From the NCBI GenBank assembly GCA_044508495.1, contig JBIQHP010000034.1, positions 1-21,225 on the forward strand: a stretch of 21,225 bases of DNA, read 5' to 3'. Positions within the stretch are counted from its first letter, which is position 1. Each line of letters begins with the position of its first letter. This DNA comes from Terrimesophilobacter sp044508495 (GTDB lineage: Bacteria > Actinomycetota > Actinomycetes > Actinomycetales > Microbacteriaceae). Both the position numbers and the translations under genes were made by a program. Of the stretch, positions 14,972-21,225 are shown piece after piece. The notes under the pieces were generated by a model that ran no database searches, was not told the origin of the DNA, and worked only from the letters and a program-made list of their open reading frames with translations.

Positions 14972-14989
14972 AGCGCGCCTCTCCGCGCT
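14972..14989 (-). terminator. Hairpin at the end of the DivIVA-repeat gene
   Basis: Read on the minus strand, AGCGCG-GAGAGG-CGCGCT makes a perfect six-base-pair stem that begins inside the TGA stop codon and is followed by TTCCC. It is a fair candidate for the terminator closing the rpsB to DivIVA-repeat gene cluster, since the next gene has its own promoter. Confidence 0.45.
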
Positions 14990-15540
14990 CAGCGCACCGC
15001 GAGCATGACGCTCACGACGCTGTCCAGGAAGAAGTCCACCTGGGCCTCCTGGTACCCGCCCTTCCTCGGCCGGAACGCGATCGTCCGCACCTCGTCGACG
15101 CTCATCGGGGTGCCCTTGAGGAAATAGCCGCCCAGGCGGTCGCCGAACGCATCCACCTGCTTGCGGTCGTATCCGTCGCTCAGGATGCCCGCCCGGCGGA
15201 AGCGCCGTCCGGCGGGACGCGCCAGCCGGTCGATGATGGCCTTGGCGTTCTTCCTGGCCTCGTTGAACCATGCCTCGTCGCCGACCTGGCCGCGCACGCG
15301 CTCGCGCTCCCGGCTGGCGAAGGCGTCCTCGAGCCGCTCGAGCGCGGCGTCGACGTGGGTCGGCGAGTACCCGCCCTTCTGCATCGAAAACGCGGTGTAC
15401 CGGATCGTGTCGGCGCCGAGCACGACGGGCTCGCCCGGCTCGGCGTTGTAGGCCCGCCTGGCCTCCTCGAGGAAGTCCTCGACCTGGTCGATGTCATAGC
15501 CGCGACGGGACTTCCTGGTGCGGGGGAACGTTGAACTCAC
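14989..15540 (-). CDS. DivIVA-domain repeat protein
   Basis: The 183-residue cytosolic protein contains four copies of a GY-x4-V-[DE]-x2-[LIF] helix motif typical of the DivIVA N-terminus: GYDIDQVEDFL (about residue 14), GYSPTHVDAAL (57), GYDRKQVDAFG (123) and GYQEAQVDFFL (162). Copies two and four are preceded by matching segments, IRYTAFSMQKG and VRTIAFRPRKG, so the gene looks like a tandem duplication of a two-motif unit. This fits the family named DivIVA domain repeat protein (TIGR03543/TIGR03544). Role in division or polar growth is inferred. The GTG at 15540 is preferred because homology starts at SSTFPRTRKSRRGYD; an ATG six codons upstream is possible. It lies downstream of cdsA with 54 bases between. 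Confidence 0.82.
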   Translation of the reverse strand: MSSTFPRTRKSRRGYDIDQVEDFLEEARRAYNAEPGEPVVLGADTIRYTAFSMQKGGYSPTHVDAALERLEDAFASRERERVRGQVGDEAWFNEARKNAKAIIDRLARPAGRRFRRAGILSDGYDRKQVDAFGDRLGGYFLKGTPMSVDEVRTIAFRPRKGGYQEAQVDFFLDSVVSVMLAVR

Positions 15541-15594
15541 CAGACCATTCTGCCCCATCGGCGCCGCGGGACCGTCGCCGGAGCGGCTGTGCGA

Positions 15595-16614
15595 TCAGGC
15601 GAAGATCAGGTAGAGCACGTAGGCGGCGGCCGAGCTCAGCACGATCGAGTCCATCCGGTCGAGGAAGCCGCCGTGGCCGGGCAGCCAGGTGCTGATGTCC
15701 TTGATGCCGAGATCGCGCTTGATGAGCGACTCGGTGAGGTCGCCGACCGTCGCCGTGAGCACGATCACCGAGCCGAACACGAAGCCGAACCACCACGGCT
15801 GGCCGATCATGAAGATCGAGAGGATGATGCCCCCGATGAACGCTGCGGCGACCGAGCCGGCGAAGCCCTCCCAGGTCTTCTTGGGGCTGATGCGCGGCGC
15901 CATCGGATGCCGGCCGAAGGTCAGGCCGGTCGCGTAGGCGCCGGTATCGGTCGAGATCACCAGGATGAGGAACGCGAGCGTCCACCACTGGCCGCCGTCC
16001 TGGGCGGTGAGCAGCACGGCGTAGCTCGCGAGGAACGGCACGTAGACCTGGATGAAGACGCCTGCCGCGAGGTCGAGCCAGACCTCCTTCGCCGGCCCCC
16101 GCTGCCGGGGGCTCGCGAGCTCGGCGACCCGCCACAGCACCACGAAGGCGATCCCCGCGACGGTCACGAGCCACTTGCCGCTGTCGCCGAGGTAGAAGGC
16201 CGCGGGGACCGTCGCGAGGGCGGCGAGCACCGTGGGCCAGCGCGGCACCCGCCGCCCCGAGGAGCGAAGGGCGCTCGCGAGCTCGAAGGCCGTGAAGGCG
16301 ATGAGGAACGCCGCCACGATCATGAAGAGCTCCTTCACGACGATGAGGCTGAAGAGCATCGCGAAGCCGAGCGCGAGGCCGATGAGGATCGCGAGCGGGA
16401 GGTTGCGCCCGGTCCGAGCCTCGATCTTCTCGTTCGCGTGGTCGAGCTGGGCGCGCGTGGCCTGCATCTGGGCCTTGAGCTCAGCCCTCCGCGCCTTCAC
16501 CTGCGCTTTGATCTCGGCACGGGTCTCATCCGCGCGCGCCTCCAGGTCGGCGCGCCGGAAGCTCCACCTTCTCCTCGCCGGGGTGAGCGGCGTCCCCTCA
16601 GCGTCGTCCGGCAT
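15595..16614 (-). CDS. cdsA: Phosphatidate cytidylyltransferase CdsA with N-terminal coiled-coil extension
   Basis: CdsA makes CDP-diacylglycerol from phosphatidic acid and CTP in the cytoplasmic membrane, the branch point for all phospholipids. The 339-residue protein has about eight membrane segments from residue 72 on. The CDS signature occupies residues 296-322: SLIKRDLGIKDI, then LPGHGGFLDRMD, with all key Lys, Asp, His and Gly residues. STDTGAYATG and ISPKKTWEG are further family blocks. Before the first membrane segment lies a 70-residue hydrophilic extension with four 11-residue repeats (22-65), not needed for catalysis in the compact homologues. The ATG abuts the frr stop directly (TGAATG), so translation is coupled. 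Gene order frr-cdsA is standard. Confidence 0.94.
   Translation of the reverse strand: MPDDAEGTPLTPARRRWSFRRADLEARADETRAEIKAQVKARRAELKAQMQATRAQLDHANEKIEARTGRNLPLAILIGLALGFAMLFSLIVVKELFMIVAAFLIAFTAFELASALRSSGRRVPRWPTVLAALATVPAAFYLGDSGKWLVTVAGIAFVVLWRVAELASPRQRGPAKEVWLDLAAGVFIQVYVPFLASYAVLLTAQDGGQWWTLAFLILVISTDTGAYATGLTFGRHPMAPRISPKKTWEGFAGSVAAAFIGGIILSIFMIGQPWWFGFVFGSVIVLTATVGDLTESLIKRDLGIKDISTWLPGHGGFLDRMDSIVLSSAAAYVLYLIFA
16420..16551 (-). repeat. Four hendecad coding repeats in the CdsA N-terminus
   Basis: Residues 22-65 of CdsA split into ADLEARADETR, AEIKAQVKARR, AELKAQMQATR and AQLDHANEKIE. Each is 11 residues; Ala at position 1 and Leu or Ile at position 3 are constant and Arg at position 11 occurs in three of four. 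The pattern matches units of the DivIVA-like protein at 8997-10586 read in the same register, such as AELARATEETR and AKLAKDTEQAR. Confidence 0.8.
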
Positions 16615-17169
16615 TCAGACCTCGAGGAGCTCGGCTTCCTTCTTGCGCAGGGCCTCGTCGATCGCGTCGACCTGACCCTTGGTGAGGGACTCGAGCTCCT
16701 TCTCGGCCCTCGCGACCTCGTCGTCGCCGACCTCAGCCTTGAGCGCGTCGAGATCGTCCTTCGCCTTGCGACGGATGTTGCGGATCGCGACCTTGGCGTC
16801 CTCGCCCTTGCCGCGCACGATCTTCACGAACTCCTTGCGGCGGTCCTCGGTGAGCTCCGGGAGGGTCGCCCGAACGACGGTGCCGTCGTTGCCGACGTTC
16901 GCGCCGAGGTTCGGCGTCGCCACGATCGCCTTCTCGATGTCCTTGAGCGCGCTCTTGTCGTAGGGGGTGATCACGAGGGTGCGCGCATCCGCGTTCTGGA
17001 GGCCGGCGAGCTGGGCGAGGGGCGTGGGCGTCCCGTAGTAGTCGACGAGGATCTTCTGGAACAGGGCGGGATTCGCCCGGCCGGTGCGCACGCCGCTGAA
17101 GTCCTCCTTGGCGACCTCGACGGCCTTGTGCATCTTGTCCCTTGCCTCGGACAGTACGTCGCTGATCAC
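16615..17169 (-). CDS. frr: Ribosome recycling factor
   Basis: Frr splits the post-termination ribosome together with EF-G. The 184 residues match the usual 185. FSGVRTGRANPALF, YYGTPTPLAQLAGL, LVITPYDKSALKDIEKAI and the ELTEDRRKEFVKIVRGKGEDAKVAIRNIRR region (split here as two blocks) are all conserved. The GTG at 17169 is chosen because GAAGGAG lies five bases upstream and homology starts at ISDVLSEARDKM; an upstream TTG at 17193 has no ribosome binding site. A TAAACT box at 17193-17198 suggests its own promoter just after the permease stop. It normally follows pyrH directly; here an EamA gene lies between them. Confidence 0.96.
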   Translation of the reverse strand: MISDVLSEARDKMHKAVEVAKEDFSGVRTGRANPALFQKILVDYYGTPTPLAQLAGLQNADARTLVITPYDKSALKDIEKAIVATPNLGANVGNDGTVVRATLPELTEDRRKEFVKIVRGKGEDAKVAIRNIRRKAKDDLDALKAEVGDDEVARAEKELESLTKGQVDAIDEALRKKEAELLEV

Positions 17170-17192
17170 GGCAGCTCCTTCGCGTTTGGCCA

Positions 17193-17198
17193 AGTTTA
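17193..17198 (-). promoter_or_regulatory. -10 box TAAACT of frr
   Basis: TAAACT on the minus strand lies five bases after the permease stop codon and 23 bases before the frr GTG. Transcription would start near 17186, leaving a short leader that still contains GAAGGAG. This would give frr-cdsA a promoter independent of pyrH and the permease. Confidence 0.45.
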
Positions 17199-17202
17199 TC
17201 GG

Positions 17203-18063
17203 CTAACCCGCGGCGAGCAGCGCGATTCCCGCCAGGACGATGCCCGCCCCCACCAGACGGCGGGCCGGATGGGGCTCGCGGAAGAACAGCCAGCCGGCGA
17301 GACCCACCAGGACGACGCTCACCTCGCGGGCCGGCGCGACGATCGAGACGGGAGCGAGCTGGAAGGCGAGCAGCACGAGGATGTAGGCGAACGGCGCGAG
17401 GATCCCGACCACGAGGATCGCCGCCCAGTGCCTCCTCGCGGTCGTCGCGAGGCCCTTCCGCGACCGGAGGCCGAGCGGCGCGAGAAGCACGGACTGGAAC
17501 AGGACGCTCCCCCAGTACAGGCCCACCGCGGGCATTCCGCCGACGGTCACCGCGGCACCGTCCCAGAGCGTGTAGATCGCGATGAGCACGCCGATCGCGA
17601 GACCGTAGAGGATGCCGGCCCGGTCGTTCGCGGCATCCGTCCGGCCCCCGGCGAGACCGGTGAGGACGACGCCGGCGATCACGAGGGCGGCGCCGGCGAG
17701 GGCGACGACACCCGGCCGCTCGCCGAACAGGATCATCGCGAAGACGACGGTGAGGAGCGGGCCGGTCCCGCGCGCGAGCGGATAGACGACCGAGACGTCG
17801 CCCTCGCGGTAGCCGCGCTGGAGGAGGAAGAAATAGGAGATCTGCAGAGCACCGCTCACGGCCGCGAGCCAGAGCCAGTGCACGAGGTCGACCCCCGCGT
17901 CGAGAAGCGCCCAGACGCCGAAGGGCAGGAAGACGACGGCGCCGACGAGGAAGCTCAGCCAGAGGAAGCCCGGTCCGCTCGCCCCCGCGCGCTTGATGGC
18001 GATGTTCCACACGGCGTGCGCCACCGCCGCGAGGGCGACGAGCGCGAGGACCGAAAGCGACAT
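17203..18063 (-). CDS. EamA/DMT-superfamily permease
   Basis: The 286-residue protein has about ten membrane segments arranged as two similar halves, each an EamA domain (about 3-135 and 148-284), as in drug/metabolite transporters. AVWNIAIKRAG near the N-terminus and YPLARGTGPLLTVVFAMILFGERPG close to the end of the first half are typical; the second half has the matching VAPAREVSVVLVGLAGWLFFRE. The substrate cannot be predicted. The ATG at 18063 lies six bases after the pyrH stop with GGGG between, and its stop is 33 bases before the frr start. Its place between pyrH and frr breaks a very conserved gene pair. Codon use looks as GC-rich as its neighbours, so no recent transfer is apparent. 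Confidence 0.88.
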   Translation of the reverse strand: MSLSVLALVALAAVAHAVWNIAIKRAGASGPGFLWLSFLVGAVVFLPFGVWALLDAGVDLVHWLWLAAVSGALQISYFFLLQRGYREGDVSVVYPLARGTGPLLTVVFAMILFGERPGVVALAGAALVIAGVVLTGLAGGRTDAANDRAGILYGLAIGVLIAIYTLWDGAAVTVGGMPAVGLYWGSVLFQSVLLAPLGLRSRKGLATTARRHWAAILVVGILAPFAYILVLLAFQLAPVSIVAPAREVSVVLVGLAGWLFFREPHPARRLVGAGIVLAGIALLAAG

Positions 18064-18069
18064 CCCCGG

Positions 18070-18783
18070 TCAGTTGCTGACGAGCGTGCCGATGCGTGTT
18101 CCGCGGATCGCCTTGGTGATGTTCCCGCCCGGCTCCATGCCGAAGACGACCATGGGCATCCCGTTGTCCATGCACAGGCTGAACGCCGTCGAGTCGACGA
18201 CCTTGAGACCCTGGACGAGCGCCTCCTGGTAGGTGACCTTGTCGAGCTTGGAGGCCTTCGCGTTCTTGCGCGGGTCGCCGTCGTAGACGCCGTCGACGCC
18301 GTTCTTGGCGACGAGCACGACATCCGCTCCGATCTCGAGCGCGCGCTGGGCGGCGACCGTGTCGGTCGAGAAGTACGGGAGACCGGCGCCGGCGCCGAAG
18401 ATGACGACGCGGCCCTTCTCGAGGTGGCGCTCTGCGCGGCGCGGGATGTACGGCTCGGCGACCTGCGTCATCGAGATCGCCGACTGCACGCGCGTGGCGG
18501 CACCCGCCTGCTCGAGGAAGTCCTGGAGGGCGAGCGCGTTCATGACCGTGCCGAGCATGCCCATGTAGTCGGCGCGCCCGCGGTCCATGCCGCGCTGGGA
18601 GAGCTCGGCGCCGCGGAAGAAGTTCCCCCCGCCGACGACGATCGCGATCTCGACATCGGATGCCGCCGCGGCGATCTCCTTGGCGAGCGCGCTCACGACA
18701 TCCGGGTTGACGCCGAGGGCGCCGCCTCCGAAGGACTCGCCGGAGAGCTTGAGGAGGACCCGTCTCTTGCGCTTCTCCGCCAT
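18070..18783 (-). CDS. pyrH: Uridylate kinase (UMP kinase)
   Basis: PyrH converts UMP to UDP with ATP, a pyrimidine pathway step, as a cytosolic hexamer of the amino acid kinase fold. The 237 residues are normal length. LLKLSGESFGG is the phosphate-binding start, IVVGGGNFFRG and DYMGMLGTVMNALALQ follow, and the UMP/ATP region shows STDTVAAQRALEIGAD and KNGVDGVYDGDPR. The ATG at 18783 has GGAGG six bases upstream. The tsf stop is 35 bases away, and that gap contains TACTCT, a possible but weak -10. Downstream, the EamA permease follows after six bases. Confidence 0.97.
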   Translation of the reverse strand: MAEKRKRRVLLKLSGESFGGGALGVNPDVVSALAKEIAAAASDVEIAIVVGGGNFFRGAELSQRGMDRGRADYMGMLGTVMNALALQDFLEQAGAATRVQSAISMTQVAEPYIPRRAERHLEKGRVVIFGAGAGLPYFSTDTVAAQRALEIGADVVLVAKNGVDGVYDGDPRKNAKASKLDKVTYQEALVQGLKVVDSTAFSLCMDNGMPMVVFGMEPGGNITKAIRGTRIGTLVSN

Positions 18784-18818
18784 GGTGCCTCCTCGCTCGC
18801 TTGCCTTCAGAGTATTCT

Positions 18819-19646
18819 CTAGGCCCCGACCTTGAATCGTGCGAAGCCGGTCACGGTGAGCCCGGCATCCCCCAGCACCTGCCCGATCGTGAGCTTGTTG
18901 TCCTTCGCGTAGTCCTGGTCGAGCAGCGCGACCTGCTTGAAGAAGGCCCCGATGCGCCCCTCGACGATCTTCGGGAGCGCCGCCTCGGGCTTGCCCTCGT
19001 TACGCGAGATCTCGGTGACGATCTCGCGCTCCTTCTCGACGATGTCGGCCGGGACCTCTTCGCGGGTGAGGTACTGCGGGTCGGCGAAGGCGATGTGCTG
19101 GGCGACGCTGCGAGCGGTCTCCGCGTCGCTGCCTGTGTAGCCGACGACGACGCCCACCTGGGGCGGGAGATCCTTGCTCGTGCGGTGCAGGTAGATCGAG
19201 AACGCCTCGGCGTCGACCGAGACCACGCGGCGCAGCTCGACCTTCTCGCCGAGCACCGCCGAGTCCTCCTCGATGAGCTGGGCGACGGCCTTGCCGCCCG
19301 CGGGGGCGGCGAGCGCCTCCTCGACGGAGCCGGCGCGCGCAGCGGATGCCGCGGTGAGCACGGCCTCGGCGAGGCTCACGAACTTGTCGCTCTTGGCGAC
19401 GAAGTCGGTCTCACAGGCGAGCTCGATCATCGTGGCGGTCCCGCCGTCCTCGACGGCGGCGACGAGGCCCTCGCTCGTGGAGCGGTCGGCGCGCTTCGCG
19501 TTGTTCTTCGCACCCTTGAGGCGGAGGAGCTCGACGGCCTTCTCGAGGTCGCCGTCTGCCTCGACGAGAGCGTTCTTGCTGTCCATCATCCCGGTGCCGA
19601 GGCGGTCACGGAGCGCCTTGACGTCTGCGGCGGTGAAGTTTGCCAT
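18819..19646 (-). CDS. tsf: Translation elongation factor Ts
   Basis: EF-Ts recycles EF-Tu by exchanging GDP for GTP. The 275-residue protein starts with the UBA-like domain (MANFTAADVKALRDRLGTGM, then MDSKNALVEADGDLEKAVE) and has the EF-Tu contact motif TDFVA at residues 80-84. The C-terminal dimerisation part includes LTREEVPADIVEKEREI. The ATG at 19646 has AAAGGA about nine bases upstream. It follows rpsB by 24 bases, the normal operon partner. Confidence 0.97.
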   Translation of the reverse strand: MANFTAADVKALRDRLGTGMMDSKNALVEADGDLEKAVELLRLKGAKNNAKRADRSTSEGLVAAVEDGGTATMIELACETDFVAKSDKFVSLAEAVLTAASAARAGSVEEALAAPAGGKAVAQLIEEDSAVLGEKVELRRVVSVDAEAFSIYLHRTSKDLPPQVGVVVGYTGSDAETARSVAQHIAFADPQYLTREEVPADIVEKEREIVTEISRNEGKPEAALPKIVEGRIGAFFKQVALLDQDYAKDNKLTIGQVLGDAGLTVTGFARFKVGA

Positions 19647-19670
19647 TCTGGGTTTCCTTTGGTTCTACGT

Positions 19671-20816
19671 CTACTCGGACTCGTCGGCGGAGTCGGCCTT
19701 GGCGGCCGGCTTCTTCGCCGCGGGCTTGGCCGGAGTCTTGGTCGTCTCGGCCTCGGTGGCCTCTGTCTTGGTGGTCTCTGTCTTGGTGGTTTGGGCCTTG
19801 GCGGCCGGCTTCTTCTCGGCGGGGGCCTTGTCGGCTGCCTTCGCCTCGGACTTCTTGGCCGCAGGAGCCTTGGCCGTCGGCTTCTCATCGACCGCCTTCG
19901 CCTCGGCCTCGGCTGCGGCGGGTTTGCTCGCGGCCTTCTTCTCGGCGGGGGCTTCGACGGCAGGGGCTTCGGCGGCGGGGTCTTCGGCGGCAGGGGTCTC
20001 GACGGGCTCGACCGGAGAAGCGGTGGGCTCGACCCGGGCGGCATCCGGAGCCGGCGTGCCGGCCTGCAGCAGCTCGGCCTCCCACTCGGCCATCGGCTCG
20101 GCGGCCTCGCCGTCGCCCTCCGGCTTCTGGTGGCGCTGGATGAGCCCCTCGGCGGCCGCATCCGCGACGATGCGCGTCAGCAGGGCGACCGAGCGGATCG
20201 CGTCGTCGTTGCCCGGGATCGGGTACTGCACCTCGTCGGGGTCGCAATTGGTGTCGAGGATGCCGATGATCGGGATGCCGAGCTTGCGGGCCTCGTCGAT
20301 CGCGAGGTGCTCCTTCTTGGTGTCGACGACCCAGAGCGCGGACGGCGTCTTGGTGAGATTGCGGATGCCGCCGAGGCTCTTGTGCAGCTTGTCGAGCTCG
20401 CGCTTCTTGATGAGGAGCTCCTTCTTGGTGAAGCCCTTCGTCGTGTCGTCGAAGTCGATCTCCTCGAGCTCCTTCATGCGCGCGAGGCGCTTGGAGACCG
20501 TCTGGAAGTTGGTGAGCAGGCCGCCGAGCCAGCGCTGATTGACGAAGGGCTGGCCGACGCGCTGCGCCTGCTCTGCGATCGAGCCCTGCGCCTGCTTCTT
20601 GGTGCCGACGAAGAGGATCGTGCCGCCCCGGGCGACCGTCTCGCGCACGTAGTCGTAGGTCTTGTCGATGTAGGCGAGCGACTGCTGCAGGTCGATGATG
20701 TGGCTGCCGCTGCGCTCGGTCAGGATGAAGCGCTTCATCTTCGGGTTCCAGCGGCGGGTCTGGTGCCCGAAGTGGACGCCGCTGTCGAGCAGCTGGCGAA
20801 TGGTGACAACGGCCAC
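19671..20816 (-). CDS. rpsB: Ribosomal protein S2 with long low-complexity C-terminal tail
   Basis: S2 is a small-subunit protein. The core is about residues 1-250: MAVVTIRQLLDSGVHFGHQT, RRWNPKMKRFI, VNQRWLGGLLTNF and DTNCDPDEVQYPIPGNDDAI are all highly conserved. The GTG at 20816 is chosen because GGAG lies six bases upstream and the S2 homology begins there. After about residue 255 comes a 125-residue tail made almost only of Ala, Lys, Glu, Pro and Thr, with TTKTE repeats at about 343-361. Such tails occur on actinobacterial S2 and other ribosomal proteins but vary in length; it is probably disordered. The gene heads a minus-strand cluster and has a long leader (see 20817-21011). Confidence 0.97.
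   Translation of the reverse strand: MAVVTIRQLLDSGVHFGHQTRRWNPKMKRFILTERSGSHIIDLQQSLAYIDKTYDYVRETVARGGTILFVGTKKQAQGSIAEQAQRVGQPFVNQRWLGGLLTNFQTVSKRLARMKELEEIDFDDTTKGFTKKELLIKKRELDKLHKSLGGIRNLTKTPSALWVVDTKKEHLAIDEARKLGIPIIGILDTNCDPDEVQYPIPGNDDAIRSVALLTRIVADAAAEGLIQRHQKPEGDGEAAEPMAEWEAELLQAGTPAPDAARVEPTASPVEPVETPAAEDPAAEAPAVEAPAEKKAASKPAAAEAEAKAVDEKPTAKAPAAKKSEAKAADKAPAEKKPAAKAQTTKTETTKTEATEAETTKTPAKPAAKKPAAKADSADESE
19761..19790. repeat. 15-bp tandem repeat in the rpsB tail
   Basis: CTCTGTCTTGGTGGT occurs twice in direct succession (19761-19775 and 19776-19790), coding for repeated TTKTE units. Diverged copies flank it. Slippage here would change the tail length in multiples of five residues without shifting the frame. 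Confidence 0.8.
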
Positions 20817-21011
20817 GGCCGTCTCCTTTTCTGGCACGCGGCATCCGGAGAACCCGGGCCGTGCACCGCTCAGTTTCCTCCGCGCCGGTCGGCGCGGAAC
20901 CTGGTGCCCGACACACGTCCGCCCGGCTCTCGCCAGGACTGAGTGGATGTCTGTGCGTTCGCAAACGCTGCGGGCACGCGTAGTCATCCTGCTGGGCAGG
21001 ATGCGGCTTCC
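20817..21011 (-). promoter_or_regulatory. Structured 5' leader of rpsB
   Basis: About 190 bases lie between the likely transcription start (near 21005) and the rpsB GTG, with no convincing gene. Several stems are visible: CATCCTGC/GCAGGATG with a three-base loop (20985-21003, at the very 5' end); GCGTT/AACGC (20955-20968); and CCGCGCC/GGCGCGG with a four-base loop (20880-20897). An imperfect GCACGGC/GCCGCGTGC helix lies close to the ribosome binding site. Autogenous leaders of rpsB are known in other bacteria; that this one is regulated by S2 is inference. Confidence 0.5.
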
Positions 21012-21017
21012 ATGATA
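21012..21017 (-). promoter_or_regulatory. -10 box TATCAT with extended TG, promoter of rpsB
   Basis: The minus strand reads TGCTATCAT, an extended -10 (TGn) directly before TATCAT. A TGGGGA hexamer lies 17 bases upstream as a weak -35. This fits the strong promoter expected for a ribosomal protein operon. Confidence 0.5.
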
Positions 21018-21118
21018 GCACCCCACACCTCCCCTCCCCAGCGCAGGGATCCGGCTGCACTCCACGGATGCCGGGCTCACGGACTCGGGCAGGCTTCCGG
21101 CTGCGGCATGCTGTCCCC

Positions 21119-21225
21119 ATGTCGCTCCCGTCGCCCCCGAGGCCCACCAGGAAGGCCTCCCTCGCCGCGCTGCTCGTGCTCACCCTTCTGGGCAGCGCCG
21201 CCCCGGCGACGGGAGCGACCATTCC
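21119..21225 (+). CDS. Exported protein, N-terminus only
   Basis: Thirty-five codons run off the right edge. They begin MSLPSPPRPTRKASLAAL and continue into a Leu/Ala-rich core (LVLTLLGSAAPATGA), a typical Sec signal peptide. In many actinobacteria the gene divergent from rpsB encodes an M23-family peptidase (for example Rv2891 next to rpsB in M. tuberculosis), so that is the best guess, but no catalytic part is visible. The ATG at 21119 has no ribosome binding site; CATGCT lies six bases before it, close to but not matching TANNNT. Confidence 0.55.
   Translation, partial: MSLPSPPRPTRKASLAALLVLTLLGSAAPATGATI

Noticed and set aside
15541..15552. CAGAAT six bases before the DivIVA-repeat GTG, and CATGCT six bases before the ATG at 21119, as leaderless promoters
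   Set aside because: Both have C in place of the first T of TANNNT, so they are too weak to list as promoters.
17170..17193. TTG start for frr, eight codons upstream
   Set aside because: No ribosome binding site, and the GAAGGAG for the GTG at 17169 lies inside this extension. The 184-residue form matches normal Frr length.
15589..18822. Open frame of 1077 codons on the plus strand
   Set aside because: It is antisense to cdsA, frr, the permease and pyrH, all with clear homology. Its Arg/Asp/Glu/His-rich translation is the usual shadow of GC-rich genes.
20817..21080. In-frame extension upstream of the rpsB start
   Set aside because: Its residues are unlike S2 and it contains the leader stems and -10 box. 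The GTG at 20816 with GGAG is the normal S2 start.

Overview
The window is high-GC bacterial DNA with many GTG and TTG starts. It most likely comes from an actinobacterium, probably the family Microbacteriaceae. The assignment rests on the GlgE-GlgB pair, the rpsB-tsf-pyrH-frr-cdsA cluster, DivIVA-type coiled-coil proteins, a DUF222/HNH (13E12-type) protein, an alternate-type signal peptide and TANNNT -10 elements. I saw no rRNA, tRNA, CRISPR array, prophage or biosynthetic cluster.

Layout. Positions 1-77 (minus) hold the start of an exported protein. A gene-poor regulatory stretch follows, then glgE and glgB (plus, overlapping by one base), which make and branch alpha-glucan from maltose-1-phosphate. 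Convergent to them on the minus strand lie a DUF222/HNH protein, a cysteine-free thioredoxin-fold/TPR protein and a 588-residue membrane protein with an internal lipobox. The last two overlap as GTGA. A divergent promoter region leads to a DivIVA-like coiled-coil protein and an AI-2E-family permease on the plus strand. A 100-N assembly gap comes next. From 20816 back to 11751 every gene lies on the minus strand: rpsB, tsf, pyrH, an EamA/DMT permease, frr, cdsA, a DivIVA-repeat protein, a lytic transglycosylase, a Na+/H+ antiporter, a small zinc-binding protein and a truncated alpha/beta hydrolase. The right edge holds the signal peptide of another exported protein.

How the genes relate. The left part is glucan metabolism. 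The middle and right parts combine translation factors with phospholipid synthesis and polar or cell-wall functions.

Most genes are ordinary housekeeping genes and I do not claim a new system. The strongest unusual signals are: (1) 17 uninterrupted 11-residue (hendecad) repeats in the DivIVA-like protein; (2) four hendecads of very similar register in an N-terminal extension of CdsA; (3) a permease gene inserted between pyrH and frr; (4) an apparent lipoprotein signal inside a multi-pass membrane protein; (5) three genes whose start codon lies exactly six bases after a TANNNT box, as expected for leaderless transcripts; and (6) a structured rpsB leader.
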